DNA of 64,000 nt from Scenedesmus sp. ARA3 (taxonomy: Eukaryota > Chlorophyta > Chlorophyceae > Sphaeropleales > Scenedesmaceae): contig RWJK01001960.1 of NCBI GenBank assembly GCA_004335835.1, forward strand, positions 1 through 64,000. The letters are read 5' to 3'. The position numbers were made by a program, and so were the translations under genes. Position 1 is the first letter of the stretch; every line of letters begins with the position of its first letter. Positions 34,960 to 46,331 of the stretch are shown piece after piece. The notes beneath the pieces are model-generated. The model did no database searches. It saw nothing but the letters and a program-made list of their open reading frames with translations, and was not told the DNA's origin.

Positions 34960-37082
34960 GTCACACCACAGGTGGCTGACCGGCGCTGCCCCCAACGCCA
35001 TGGCCATTGGACTTGCCCACCAGCAGGGGGTGGTGCTGCCTGGGGGCGACTGGGTCACGTGGGTCAAGGGCGCGTGCGTGCCGTCACTACTGATCATGGC
35101 GGTTACGCCGCTGGCTGTGTTTGGCATGTATAAGCCGAATATCTGCAAAACACCGGAGGCCCCCAAGCAAGCCAGGATGAAGCTCAAGGTGAGGTTGCAG
35201 CATTTCAAATGAAAACTTGCTGCTGTTATCCTCATTCATTCCGCTGGCTGTAGGGTTTAGGGTTTACAGAAGACGCCGGAGGCCCCCAAGCAAGCCAGGA
35301 TGCTGCTGCATGTAAGAGTAGCGGTACTATCACGAGTGAGAGTGAGTGTGTGAGTGACTACCCAGGCAGCTCTGCAGCTCCTCGGTACATTGAGGCTGGA
35401 GAGGGTGTGTGTGGCCAGGGGCGGCGCCCCTGGGCTCCACGCCCTCTTTCTGAGCGAGGAGGCACTCACTGCATGCAGCTGGCATCACCGCCCGGCTGCT
35501 GTCGTTTTGTCAAAGCAGGCATGACGGCGCCCCCGCCCCCGCTGCTGTCTGCTTTCTTCTGCCATCCACACACTCACACAGAGCTAGCTGGCATGCCATA
35601 CCTTTTGATTAATCACAGGGAGAGGTGGTTGCATTCGGCTCCCCACTATATCTCGTCACACCTGCTACTCTGCAGGAGCTGGGCCGCTTGACATATGCGG
35701 AAACCACGACGCTGACAGTGCTGCTCATTGCGCTGGGGTTTTGGATCGGCGGCAGCTACGTAAAACCCACCCCCATCAGCACCATGGCCGTGGCCTTCAT
35801 GGCACTGTCGCTGCTGCTGCTGACTGGTGCGCTGAACTGGGACGACTGCCTGGCGTGCACGTTTGCGTGGGACACCTTATTCTGGATCGCAATCCTGATG
35901 GTGAGATGTTACTGTGATTGTGAAACACTTTATCCTAAAGGCATGTGCACTACAGGCCTCACAGTGGCTGAGTTCACAGGTGGCGGCAGTCACTGGTGGG
36001 CGCTTGCTCGGTGCACACCAAGCCGCTGCTGCTTTGATGGGGTGCTGCTGCTTGGTGTACACAATCAAACATACAGTGTGTTAGGGACGACTTAGGGACG
36101 ACTTAGGGACGACTTAGGGACTTATTGAAAGACTGGTTAGCAAAGCCAGTCGTAGTGCAGTGTGTTACTGCTGCATGCGCCAAATGCAGCATGTGTGCTG
36201 CCAGTGAATGACAGCAGACACTATGCTATGCCAGGAAGGAGATGCAGCCCTTGCTCAGTGCTCAGTGACAGTAGGGGCAGCTTCAGTGCTGGTGGCCGCT
36301 GTGCTTCCTTTCCTGCAGCTGCTTGAGCCATGTTTCCGTACATCGGAGTCGTTTCTGGGCAGGACAGTCCAACTCGTCAGACCTGATCCTGCCGCTGCTG
36401 CTGTGCTGCAGTCCCAATCCAAGGCACTAACAGAGAAAGGCGTGATTGCTTACTTTGCGGAGGGTGTGTCATCTAGCCTCATTGCCACCGGCATGCCCCC
36501 AGTGGGCATGTGGATGCTGCTGCTGATCGTGTACGTGGCCATGCACTACCTCTTCGCATCCCAGTCGGCGCACGTGGCAGCAATGTACCCAGCCTTTTTG
36601 GCAGGTGAGGCAGCTGCGTGCTGCATGCATGCGTAGCTAGTATCATTATTATTATTATTGTTATTATGCCTTCAGCTGGACTCTGTGTAACCCAGCAGCC
36701 GTATAGTCCTTCTACATGCGAATGACCAGCATGTGCTCGCTGCCAGCTACCCCAAAGCAGCAGAAGCCCCGTTTGTAAGATGACATGTTTATACGTGATG
36801 AATGCATAGCTGCGCACCTGTGGTCTGAGAAGGCAATGGCCCATCTGGGAATGATGAGTGGATGTGCGGCTGCCGTGGCAGGCAGGGCCGATGTGTCTCT
36901 GCTGCAGGACACATGTGCTGCTGCTAGCTGCAGCAAGCCCTCCTTGATGCATGCTGCTGTTTCAAATGCTGCTGCTGCCGTTGGTTCCCCTTCCTGCAGT
37001 CATGCTGCGCTGCATCTCCTGGTGCTCTCAGCCATGTGCCTGGCCCACATCGGCAAGACATTGACAGCTATGATGCACTGAC

Positions 37083-37130
<48 letters not shown>

Positions 37131-37509
37131 GCTGCAGTCATGCTGCGCTGCGGCATCTCCCCGGTGCTCTCCGCCATGTCGCTGGCCTACATCGGCAACA
37201 CAATGACAGCCATGACGCACTGACACTGCTGCTGCTGCTGCTGCTGCCCCTGCAGTCATGCTGCGCTGCGGCATCTCCCCGGTGCTCTCCGCCATGTCGC
37301 TGGCCTACATCGGCAACACAATGACAGCCATGACGCACTACGCTAGCGCTGAGTCGGTGGTCTATTTCTCGCAGCGCTACTACACAGTCAAGGCGGTGTG
37401 GGGTGTGGGTGCTGTTATGACGCTGCTGAACCTGGCTGTGTGGCTGGCAGTGGGGCTGGGCTGGTTCAAGGCGGTGGGGTTTTACTCTGATATCTCCACC
37501 ATGGCGTGA
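31850..37509 (+). CDS. DASS-family dicarboxylate (SLC13/DiT-like) transporter
   Basis: Ten exons in consistent phase (31850-31970, 32140-32298, 32667-32791, 33061-33190, 33548-33844, 34351-34486, 34972-35188, 35676-35900, 36412-36604 and 37256-37509) give 618 residues. Residues 1-135 are a soluble N-terminus (MSEKPESKQLTRSVP...). From LPELLFCVLVALLLTF on there are many membrane spans. Family marks: DKTVWLIVGALLMAQAVDKS, AMPSTTAREGG (equivalent of the first SNT substrate/Na+ hairpin), GVFMPIIRSIS, TPEAPKQARMKLK (cytosolic loop as in DiT proteins), HYLFASQSAHVAAMYPAFL and SLAYIGNTMTAMTHY (second SNT-like hairpin). The family moves dicarboxylates such as malate or 2-oxoglutarate. No chloroplast transit peptide is evident, so plasma membrane or vacuole is as likely as plastid. 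A 50-N gap lies in intron 6. Confidence 0.9.
34190..34335 (+). repeat. TGTACTGCA minisatellite in transporter intron 5
   Basis: The intron is built from (A/G)TGTACTGC and CTCAACCGCATGTACTGC units repeated about twelve times, right before the exon 6 acceptor. Related CAGTACA/TGTACTG strings occur at 10240-10555, 16790-16865 and 27361-27530. Confidence 0.85.
34795..34958 (+). repeat. (CTG)n tract with a 50-base assembly gap
   Basis: Pure GCTGCT... flanks both sides of 50 Ns at 34851-34900. The real tract length is unknown. It lies in intron 6 of the transporter gene, so coding is unaffected. Confidence 0.97.
35264..35315 (+). repeat. 3'-end copy of transporter exon 7
   Basis: This repeats the end of exon 7 (KTPEAPKQARM), then runs into a GTAAGAG donor-like string. 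It lies downstream of the full exon ending at 35188. Confidence 0.85.
37000..37222 (+). repeat. Two 5'-end copies of transporter exon 10
   Basis: Copies at about 37001-37080 and 37138-37222 repeat VMLRCGISPVLSAMSLAYIG (the first more diverged). Each ends in ATGACGCACTGACACTGCTG-type sequence, that is, with a stop. They are separated by (CTG)n. The working exon starts at 37256. Confidence 0.93.
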
Positions 37510-39245
37510 CGAGCTCGTGCTGGCGTCCAGCTGTATGTGCTGTGAGTGCATGAACACAACATGCTTGCATTTTCCATGCTAGACTGTCCATGTTCAAATG
37601 AGGCCATGGCGGGTGGTGAGCCTTGCATGGCAAGTGCCTCAATTGACGCAGTTTTTCACCTTGCATTTTGGCATTGCACGTGATTTACAAATCGAGGAGA
37701 CTGCTTGGGCTGCAATGCCTTTTGTAAAAACATGTGAATCAAAGAGTGGGGCCATGCAATGGGGCTGCCAGCCCATTGACAGTGACGCTGTTTCTCACCT
37801 TGCATTTTGGCCGTACGTGTAAGGGCTCATTTGGGCGATTTCCTGGCAAATTCGCTATACGTTCAGCGCTCATGCAGTGTTTTTTAACCAGGGGGAGCGA
37901 AACCCTACTGGCTGGCCATACACAGCAACCAAGCGAACCTGACATGCATTGTTTCACTTGGCAATCTGGCTGTACGTTCGGGGGCTCCTGCAGTTGTTCA
38001 CTTGGCACTCTGGTTGTGCACTCAGGCACCACTGCAGGTTGAAAGTTGTTGGTTGATGGCTGATCTCGCGAGGTGCACCTTGGAAAGAGGGACTGGCGCC
38101 GTCTCCAGGCAGTCACAACATGGAACGTTCCAGCATTTGGCACACGCATGCGGGTAGAATCTGGGCGGGCAGTGTTGAGGTGCTGCTGCTGTCGGTGTTG
38201 TACCATGTACGCAGCAGCCGCGATATAAGCGTGCTCCAATGCAACCGCATTTTCAAATTGCCACCCAGTGGGTGGCACTTGGCAAGGATGATCGGAACTG
38301 GTGCTGCTTGAGCATTGCACTGCATTGCATTTTGAGGTGTCCGTAAGAGGCAGAGTGATACGAGGAATGGCGGTGGGACTTAAGATGATTAGCCACACAC
38401 CAGGCTCTCACTTCAGGGGTTCTCTGCACCATGCACAATGCCATCAGTGATTGTTGCGGGTCACGATGACGGTCATGGGCTGCAACGCACATGCTTGACC
38501 GCAGTGCGAGCTGCCAAGCAGTTTCTGAAGGCAGTATTTAGAGGGTGTATCATCACCATCATGATGATGAGTCTGCATCATTTTGAGGGTGTATGTTGGA
38601 CTCCTATGTTCTAGTGCCTGATTTGGTGGGACATGTACTGCACGCCGTGACGTGAGACGGTCTGCACTGCAGAATTGTGGTGACCACAATGTTAATTTCT
38701 CTGCAAACCTTGGCCGCCACCTTGGCCGCGGCACCGGAAGTGACTGGTAGGGTAGTGCTTGCAGTGCTGGCAGTGCTGCGTGCCTGTACACCTCAGGCCC
38801 TGGCAGTGCCAGGCAGCCGCTGCCACTGCAGTGCGGCACTGCCAGTGCCATGCACGGTGCATGATGGCATGGGATCGGCGCAGTGAAAGGTGCTACGAGT
38901 GCTGAACTGCGCGGCTGACTAGGCAGTTTCTGGAAGACACCCACTGGCAGAAGTCCACGAGCAGGCTGCGCACAGGGGGGCGGTGATCTGGACAGCACAT
39001 GTGTGATGCCTGCAGCATGCTTGCTGTTTGTGTTTCCCCTGTACTTCAAGCACTGTACACGCGCATTGGCAACAACACACATACTATGAATGTAGCAGTT
39101 TGATTAGGTTGAAGTGAGCACGTTTGCCGATTGAAAGACATCGCAGCGACACTTCAAATCGGTGGTTCGCCTGTCGAGAGTCTACCATGCCGTGAACATA
39201 GCCCAAAGCTCGCTGGCAATCTAAACACTTCGATATATTGTCAAA
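37510..39245. other. Region between the transporter and H-protein genes
   Basis: About 1.7 kb without a supportable gene. Short internal repeats are visible: TTTCACCTTGCATTTTGG near 37660 and 37796, and a CACTTGGCA(A/C)TCTGG(C/T)TGT pair near 37960 and 38010. It probably holds the 3'UTR, decayed sequence and the H-protein promoter. Confidence 0.45.
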
Positions 39246-41542
39246 ATGGCTCTCAGGAGGTTCGCCGTCCAGTTTGGCCTCCGGGCCCAGGCCCCTGTCG
39301 CAGACCTGGCAGCCTCATGGGGCCGGGCGTTCGCAACCGTCCTGCCAGAGCTTAAATACGCCAAGTCACACGAATGGGCCAAGCCTCAGGGCGATGTGGC
39401 AGTCGTGGGCATCTCAGATCACGCACAGGTGTGCGCTCATGCTGGAGTCTCTGTTGTAGCGGTAGCGGGCCCTGCTGACGCCCATTTGTTCTAGTCACAT
39501 AAGCTCGCGAACTGTAAGTTTGACCATAGCTGTATTGGGTCAATCCTGCGCAGGGTGAGCTGGGAGACGTGGTGTATGTTGAGCTGCCTGAGGTTGGAGC
39601 AACAGTCACCAAGGGCGAGACCTTCGGCGTGGTCGAGTCCGTGAAGGTGAGGCAGCTGCAGGAGATACGGGAGAAGGGCGCTGCTGCCGGGAATGCTGCT
39701 CATGCGGGGTGCAACCACCAGCATGGCCATGACCATGACCACCACCATCACCACGACCACTCTGATTCCTGCAACCATGACCACTGGACATCTCTGCCTG
39801 TGGTGTGTATGCATGCTGCTGTTACATAGCTGGTGGTTGCTTGGCACTGGCAGTGATCGGCACTAGGCACAGCACTCGCAGCGCACAAACAGCAAGCACC
39901 TCAGCAGCAGCACAAACAGCATGGCACGTCCGCTCTGCCTGATTCGCTTAGCGCCTCACATCCCGCATGCTGAATCACCGTTGTGTTGAACTTTTCGGCC
40001 ACCGCAGAATCTTGGAGAGCTCCTGCAACCGCTCACCACTTACCTTGCTGTGTGTCCTGTTGCCCTCGCCGCTGCCGCTGCTGCTGCTTGCCCCAATTCA
40101 ATTGAAAATGTCATCCTCTTTCATTGGCAGGCCGCCAGCGACGTGTACAGCCCCATCTCCGGCGAGGTGGTGGAGATCAACCAGGCGCTGGTGGACGAGC
40201 CCGCAAAGGTGAGCGGCTGGCTTGCAGGACAGCTGCTGGTGATCAGCAGGTCAGTAGCAGGTCATGTAGGTGGACATCGACCAGGCGCTGGTGGACGAGC
40301 CCGCAAAGGTGAGCTGCTGGCTTGCAGGACAGCTGCTGGTGATCAGCAGGTCAGCAGCAGGTCATGTAGGTGGAGATCAAGCAGGCGCTGGTGGACGAGC
40401 CCGCAAAGGTGAGCGGCTGGCTTGCAGGACAGCTGCGGCCTGCAGCAAAGAGGGTGGCTTGCAGGGCGGATAGGCCGGCCTGCATGCCAGATCTGCTACT
40501 GCATGAAGGTCGGCAGGGAATAGGCAAGGCAGCAGACGTTATTAGTGGTTTCAGGGCAATTGCATTTGTGTATGCGCCAGCTATAGAACTGTCCTGCAAT
40601 TGCCTTTTGCAAGCCAGCTCGCTGAAAGGGTTCTTTGTACTTGAATATAAACCATCCTTCCAGCAAGCTGGCTCGCAAAGGTGGCGGGCGGCAGGAACTG
40701 CTAACGCATGCATACAGGTGTTGGTAGTATACTTGCACTGCCCCAGCAGCTGCAGGGAAGCTGCAGGCTGTAGCCTTGTTGGTTGCTGCTCAGCCCGCGT
40801 GTGCTGTCAGTGTCAGCATTGTGTGCTGCGTGCTCCTCTCTCTCCCTACGAGGGCTGTTTGATCATCAGCGGCTTGCAGCAAAGGGGGTGGCTTGCAGGG
40901 CGGATAGGCCGGCCTACAGGCCACATTGTATTCTGCATGAAGTTCAGCAGGGAATAGGCATGGCAGCAGGCGTTGTTGGTGGTTTCAGGGCACGGCGTGT
41001 GTGGACGTGCTTGCATTTCATGTGTCCCCCAATCGTCTTTTGCAAGCCAGCTCGCTGAAACGGTGGGTTGTGTTGCAAATACAAACCATCCTTCCAGCAA
41101 GCGGACTTGCAGAAGTTTATGACAGCTGAGCTGTTAGCGCATGCTTAGAGGTCGGGTAGTATGCTTGCACTGCACCAGCAGCTGCAAGGCAGTTGCAGCA
41201 TGTGGCCTCGATAGTTGCTGCTCGCTGGTGCTGCTGGTGTTAGCGTTGTGTGCGGCATGCAAGTTACTCTGCTTACGAGGGCTATTGACTCATCGGCAGG
41301 TCAATAACTGTGCAGCGATGTCCCACTGCGTCATCATACTTCATCCTGCTGCTGCTGCTGCTGGTCCAGGTGAACAGCTCACCATACGAGGACGGTTGGA
41401 TGATCAAGGTCAAGCTGAGCAACACTGATCCCTTTTCTCCGCTGCTGCTGCTTCTGCTGCTGCTGCTGCTGCAGGTGAACAGCTCGCCGTACGAGGACCG
41501 CTGGATGATCAAGGTCAAGCTCAGCAACACTAATTCCTTTTC

Positions 41543-41595
<53 letters not shown>

Positions 41596-41711
41596 AGGTG
41601 AACAGCTCGCCGTACGAGGACGGCTGGATGATCAAGGTCAAGCTCAGCAACTCGGGCGAGCTGGGTGACCTGCTGGACTCCTCAGCATACGAGGCGCACT
41701 GCCAGCACTGA
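39246..41711 (+). CDS. GCSH: Glycine cleavage system H protein, mitochondrial precursor
   Basis: The H protein carries the lipoyl arm that shuttles the aminomethyl group between the P, T and L proteins of the glycine decarboxylase complex in mitochondria. Four exons in phase 0 throughout (39246-39428, 39554-39646, 40131-40208 and 41598-41711) give 155 residues. The start [20 protein letters not shown] is a typical Arg/Ala-rich mitochondrial presequence. The mature protein reads [20 protein letters not shown], then [18 protein letters not shown]. The lipoylation site is in [20 protein letters not shown], split by intron 2 right after the Lys. The C-terminus [17 protein letters not shown] ... 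SAYEAHCQH is standard. Introns 2 and 3 contain partial exon copies. Confidence 0.96.
40262..40409 (+). repeat. Two 3'-end copies of H-protein exon 3
   Basis: Units at about 40268-40308 and 40369-40409 repeat the exon 3 tail ([12 protein letters not shown]) plus the GTGAGC donor and about 60 bases of intron. Divergence from the true exon is only a few bases. Confidence 0.94.
40441..41297 (+). repeat. Tandem ~430-bp duplication in H-protein intron 3
   Basis: Two adjacent copies (about 40441-40875 and 40876-41297) share blocks such as GGTGGCTTGCAGGGCGGATA and AAACCATCCTTCCAGCAAGC, with moderate divergence. No coding potential is evident. Each copy contains TTTTGCAAGCCAGCTCGCTG. Confidence 0.9.
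41371..41530 (+). repeat. Two 5'-end copies of H-protein exon 4
   Basis: Copies at about 41371-41428 and 41473-41532 encode [18 protein letters not shown] and are preceded by (CTG)n and an acceptor. The full exon with the stop codon is at 41598. Confidence 0.93.
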
Positions 41712-43050
41712 AGCAGCAGCAGCACTGCAGGGCTAAGCAGCAGCTGGGACAGCGCCTGATGAGCGCTGCTGGGTCTGCGTTGCATGGCTTGAGCAGCAGC
41801 ACGGCTGGCACACAGTAGTTAGGGCTCAGCAAAGGTGCCAGTCAATAGGCCACTGGACTGGCAGTATAGCTGGTTTTGGCTTGCTTGTTCAAACCCAGCA
41901 GCTGCTGCAGCAGCAGCACTGCTGCCTGAGGCACATTGTGTGGCATTGTAGCGCATGCTGTCATGACATGGCTGCTGCGTCACTAAAGAAGCAAGCAGCG
42001 CCAGTCAACACATGTTGGCACTGCACTCGATGCGCTGTGTTTCCTTGCACGGCGGCCCGCTTTGCAGCAGTTGAACGGCCTTGTTTCAATTAGCTTGTTT
42101 GAACGGGCTTGTTTGATGTGGCTGGTTGAGTTGCAAGATCAGTGCTGCCAGCTGGCCTGCGCATGCGACAAGGCCAAGCTCTGGGGGCAGTTCAGCAAAA
42201 GCATGCAGCTGTCAGTGTTCTGCTGACATGACATGCATATGGCTTTGCCTTTTAATCATGACACGTCATGTGTACCTGTAACCAATCTCTTACAAACAAA
42301 GCCTTCAAGTTTGGTCTTGAAGAAGTTACTCTGCAGCACACTAGCAGCTTCCAGAACAGCTGCACGATCATCGCAGTGCAGTGCTGCCAATCAACAATCG
42401 AAACTATCATCACAACCGCCGTGTTACGGCGATTGTTAGATGCCCGGGCACTCTGGCACTGGGCATGGGCCCATGTCCATGTTCGCAGGGGCTTGAAACA
42501 AATCACCACCACCACCTCAACCCTGGCCAGCAGACTCTTGGGCTGCCAACCCAACCAACCACCAACTCCCCAGTGCCAGAGTGCCAGTAAAAACAGCGAG
42601 AATCGTGCGCAACTGCCCATGCACTTGTGCAGTGCTGCGGCAGCTACCAGGCGAGTGGTGAACGCCCGGCTATGATCCTGACAGCAGCAAGTGATTCAGG
42701 CAGCAGCAGTATGGCTGAACACCTGCTGGGTTTGAGACCCTTGTCCTGGCTGCACATTCTAAAGTTTTGTTGATCTATTCCCTGGTGCACCAGGCAGCGC
42801 ACAGCGTGCGCAAGAGGCATGCTAGCTACGCTGCACCCTGGAAAAAAAGCACAGAAGCACACCCTGCAACTCCTTGTAGCAGGGGTGCAGCATTGATGAC
42901 TAGCAGCACATAGCAGGCGCTGCAGACGCAAGCGGCCCGGTCGCGAATGCTGCTGCCTATGGCGGCGGAAGGTCTCATGCCCTGGCTTTCAATACAAAAT
43001 ACAGAAGCGTGCAGTCAGGTCCTTGTTGATGTGGCCGGTGCTGTTCTGGT
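41712..43050. other. Region between the H-protein gene and the fold-back
   Basis: No supportable gene. A 17-base perfect inverted repeat (GGCACTCTGGCACTGGG at 42447-42463 and its complement at 42568-42584) encloses about 100 bases. Otherwise I see nothing. Confidence 0.45.
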
Positions 43051-43233
43051 GGTCCTGGCGCTGCAGTGTGACCGCTGCTGCTACAAGCAACCGCAGCAAT
43101 CGCTCAGCAGTACACAGGCGTGTGACAATCCGGCAGCAGATGCCTCTGCTGCTGAATGTCACATGCCTGTGTACTGCTGAGCGATCGCTGCGGTTGCTTG
43201 TAGCAGCAGCACTCACACTGCAGTGCCAGGAGC
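43051..43233. repeat. Long fold-back (hairpin) with ~90-nt arms
   Basis: The left arm (43051-43140) and right arm (43144-43233) are reverse complements with about ten mismatches and a loop of only a few bases. A shared core is GCTACAAGCAACCGCAGC, then ATCGCTCAGCAGTACACAGGC. As RNA it would form one long, nearly perfect stem. It could be a miRNA or siRNA precursor, or a small fold-back transposon. No terminal target-site duplication is obvious. Confidence 0.85.
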
Positions 43234-43654
43234 GGGGCCGCAGGGCTGCTGGGCGCTAGTTGAGCAGCAGTGACCATGGCTACCAGAAGAGCATTGCTTG
43301 ACCTCCTGCTGCTGTTTCGCACAGTGCTGCCGCTGCTGCCGCTGCTGCTGAGTAAGATGCAGCAGCAGGTGTCGACAGCTGCTGCTGCTGCTGCTGCATG
43401 GCAGTATGCCCGCCATGGCTACTCCCAGGTGCCCTGCACAGCACACAGCACACAGCACACAGCCAGCCACTTATACCAGCCTTTCAGCGCCAGAGCCAGC
43501 TTCAGCCCTGCTTACATGTTGTAAACTGGAAACTCTCCCTTTACAGCACTCAGACAGCTGGAGCAAGTGGCCGTAGGTGACACATTGCGGCAATGCACAT
43601 GCAGCAGCTATGCACCACGACCTGAGCACTGTTGGCAGCACTGTTGTGTGCTGA

Positions 43655-44210
43655 TCAGAGGCGAGCATCCATGGAAATCAATGCTGGCCTGGGGCACTGC
43701 AATCTGTTGCAAGTGATGGGCGCCTGGCTGCTGCCTGTGCACACGAGCACGATGCAAGTATACTGCACAACACCAGGTGGACACACTAACTCCTGCTGCG
43801 GTCTGCTGCTGCTGCTGCTGCTGCGCACCTTGCCCTTGGCTCCTTTGCGTATCAGCTCCTTGTCCACTGCCTCCAGCATGCCCTGGCAGGTGAGCAGCAT
43901 AGAGGTGAGCAGCAGCAGGACAGTGCAGAGACGTGAGACAAGACATACACTGGGCGGGAAGCGCAGCTCAACACGGCAATGTGTCAGCGCGGTGGCAGGC
44001 CAATGGGACGGCTGCTGCTGCTGTTGGCGGTGGCGCGCTGCATTGCCCACCTCATTGCTGCTGCGGCGGTGGCGCTGCTGCTGCTGCCAGGCTCATTCAT
44101 TGACCACCTTGTCGATGACACTGCTGCTGCTGGTTCTGTTGTTGCTGCTGCTGGTGCTGCTGCCGGCGCCAGGCTCACGTCAGTGACCACCTCATCGATG
44201 GCGCCACTGC

Positions 44211-44246
<36 letters not shown>

Positions 44247-44679
44247 GCTGTTATCAAACCCCCACATCAACGACCACCTCGTCAATCAAGCCGCCGCCAC
44301 TGCAGCTGCTGCTGCTTTACTGTTGCTGATACTGCCGCTGCCGCTGCTTTTAGCCAACTCCCACAACTGAGCCCACCTCGTTGACAACCTCGTCAATCAC
44401 GCTGGCAATGCGCGCATACTTCTCAAAGAAGACCGACTCAGTGGGTGGCTTGCCCATCATGCTGCTGCTGCTACTGCTGCAGCTGCTACTGCTGCAGCTG
44501 CTACTGCTGCAGCTGCTACTGCTGCTGCTGCTGCTGCTGAGTCTCACCTCATTCACTACTTCATCAATCACACTTGCAATGCGCGCGTACTTCTCAAAGA
44601 AGACCGACTCCGTGGGTGGCTTGCCCACCACGTCAGCGATGGATATCATGACCACGCGCAGCACGCCAGACACTGCGGT

Positions 44680-44715
<36 letters not shown>

Positions 44716-45438
44716 GGTGTAAGGCTGAACAATGCACCGCTAGGAGGGAAGCACCTGCAGCTGTGGGTGTATGCCGGGGCTGGGAAGCAACCATGGCAGG
44801 GCATGGGCAGCCTGTTTGAGGGTAAGCTCAACACAGCTGCAGGCTACGGCAACCGGACCAGCTGAAACAGCTACTTTATGCAAAGCAGCTGCCACAGTAC
44901 ATGTTACGGATGGCTGGCTGCTGCAGCTTGTACAGCAGTGCTGCCTCGTGCCCCTGCGCAACGCTGCATGCTGGTCCTGCAGCCACAGCAGCTGCGCTGC
45001 AGCACAGCCCGGTCCACTCACGTGCCATCTCATCGTACTCCCCTGATCCTAGGGCATAGAACACGAGGTCCATGGTAGGGATGAGCACGAAGCATCCGTC
45101 CCTGCAGTTTGAAAGCAGCAGCAGTTGGCAAGAGCAGTACCTGGTCACTGGGTGCAGCAGGCATGCAACCTGAGGCACATGTGGCTGTAGCTGCTGCAAA
45201 ACACAAACAACAAAGCAATTTGGCACGAACATATCGTCCAAACCAGGTTCTCCACTCACCTAAATGAGCCTACAAAGTCCTGGTTGTCGTTTGCTAGGTT
45301 GATGTTGTCCGTGGCTTGCTGGAACGCCGCGCGTATTTCAGCCTTGTCTAACTCCGTGTATCTATCGTAGTAACGTTCATACACGACCTCTCCCGCCTTG
45401 GTGGCCACCACCACGCAATGGATCCGCCCAAACTCCAT
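43655..45438 (-). CDS. Small longin/zeta-COP-like adaptor subunit
   Basis: Four exons (45438-45260, 45101-45022, 44672-44548 and 43882-43655) join in phase to about 203 residues. The last exon could instead end earlier through a further splice at GTGCGC after GAKGK. The start MEFGRIHCVVVATKAGEVVY then ERYYDRY fits the first strands of a longin fold. Next come LIPTMDLVFYALGSGEYDEM and LRVVMISIADVVGKPPTES, then FFEKYARIASVIDEVVNEG and LEAVDKELIRKGAKGK. The order strand, 'DL.FY..G..EYDE', helix, 'IDE.V..G.LE..D' is that of coatomer zeta and clathrin-adaptor sigma chains. The small TSET/TPLATE subunit (LOLITA) is my preferred alternative. It would act in vesicle coat assembly on the cytosolic side of membranes. 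Family assignment is by pattern only. Confidence 0.6.
44100..44460 (-). repeat. 3'-end copies of adaptor-subunit exon 3
   Basis: A long copy (about 44460-44365) repeats GKPPTESVFFEKYARIASVI, then DEVVNEV. Shorter remnants (IDEVV, (S/T)DEV) follow near 44290-44265, 44200-44183 and 44125-44100, among CTG tracts. All lie downstream of the full exon (44672-44548). Confidence 0.88.
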
Positions 45439-46331
45439 GCTGCGCCTGATCAGCTGCTGGGCATCGTTTCAGCCAAAGATATCCACACCAGCATCAACTT
45501 GATGAGCTGATGTTTTTGAAAAGGAGTATTTGGACCAGCCAGGTGCTGCTGTGCAGAATTGAACGTGAGAACAGGTGCTTCTGCTACTTGTTGAGAGTCT
45601 GTGACTGTGTTTGAGGGAAACTTCGGGTATAGTTGCAGAAGCCACCTGCAAATTGAAAAAACTGGATCTGTCTGGTTCTGTCTGCACAACGCAGCGGAAA
45701 GACCTGGTTACCAGGTGCAACCTCAATAACAGTCATCAGCAGGCTGGCCAAAGCCATAAACCCCACACTTGAAAATAATCTGAAATTGGAAAGAACCGTC
45801 AGCTGTGACAGCTGAGCCACAGTTCATGAGCACAAGCTTCTGGTGTTGCGCCTGCCAAAACCACCATGCTTGCTGCAAAACCTTGCCAAGATACGGCACA
45901 CCAAGCTATCGCCACAGCAGCCATGCAGCAGCTGCAATACAACCAACAGACACACGTGACATGTGCATCCTGCAGCACAGACCAACTGCACGCGCTGGCG
46001 CGGGACACCTGACGAACGGCAGGCAGTTGCTGGCTGCTTATACATGACAAAGTCCGGTAACAATGATGCAGATCCGGCAACAGTACCGTCAGCATTGCAC
46101 GCGTGTCGACCACACGCGCCGCAGCGTCAGATGACCAACCAACAGCCAAAGACCTGCCCTGACCAACAAGTAACCTACACAAAATCACCTATACTGCACC
46201 GGCAGCGGTAGCATCTGCCGGCATGCAGCACCCGGTGGAGGGCTCACACACCGCAGAAACATGAACCAGCAGCCATTCCAACAAAACTGTGCGTAACAAC
46301 CGCAGCGCTATACGACATCCCTACCGCATCC
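45439..46331. other. Adaptor-subunit promoter region and OPR gene 3'UTR
   Basis: About 890 bases between two genes that both read leftwards. No domain, RNA gene or repeat stands out. Confidence 0.45.

Noticed and set aside
36081..36122. TTAGGGACGAC repeated four times, telomere-like TTAGGG
   Set aside because: The unit is 11 bases and occurs in a transporter intron. It is a small tandem repeat, not a telomeric or interstitial telomere tract.
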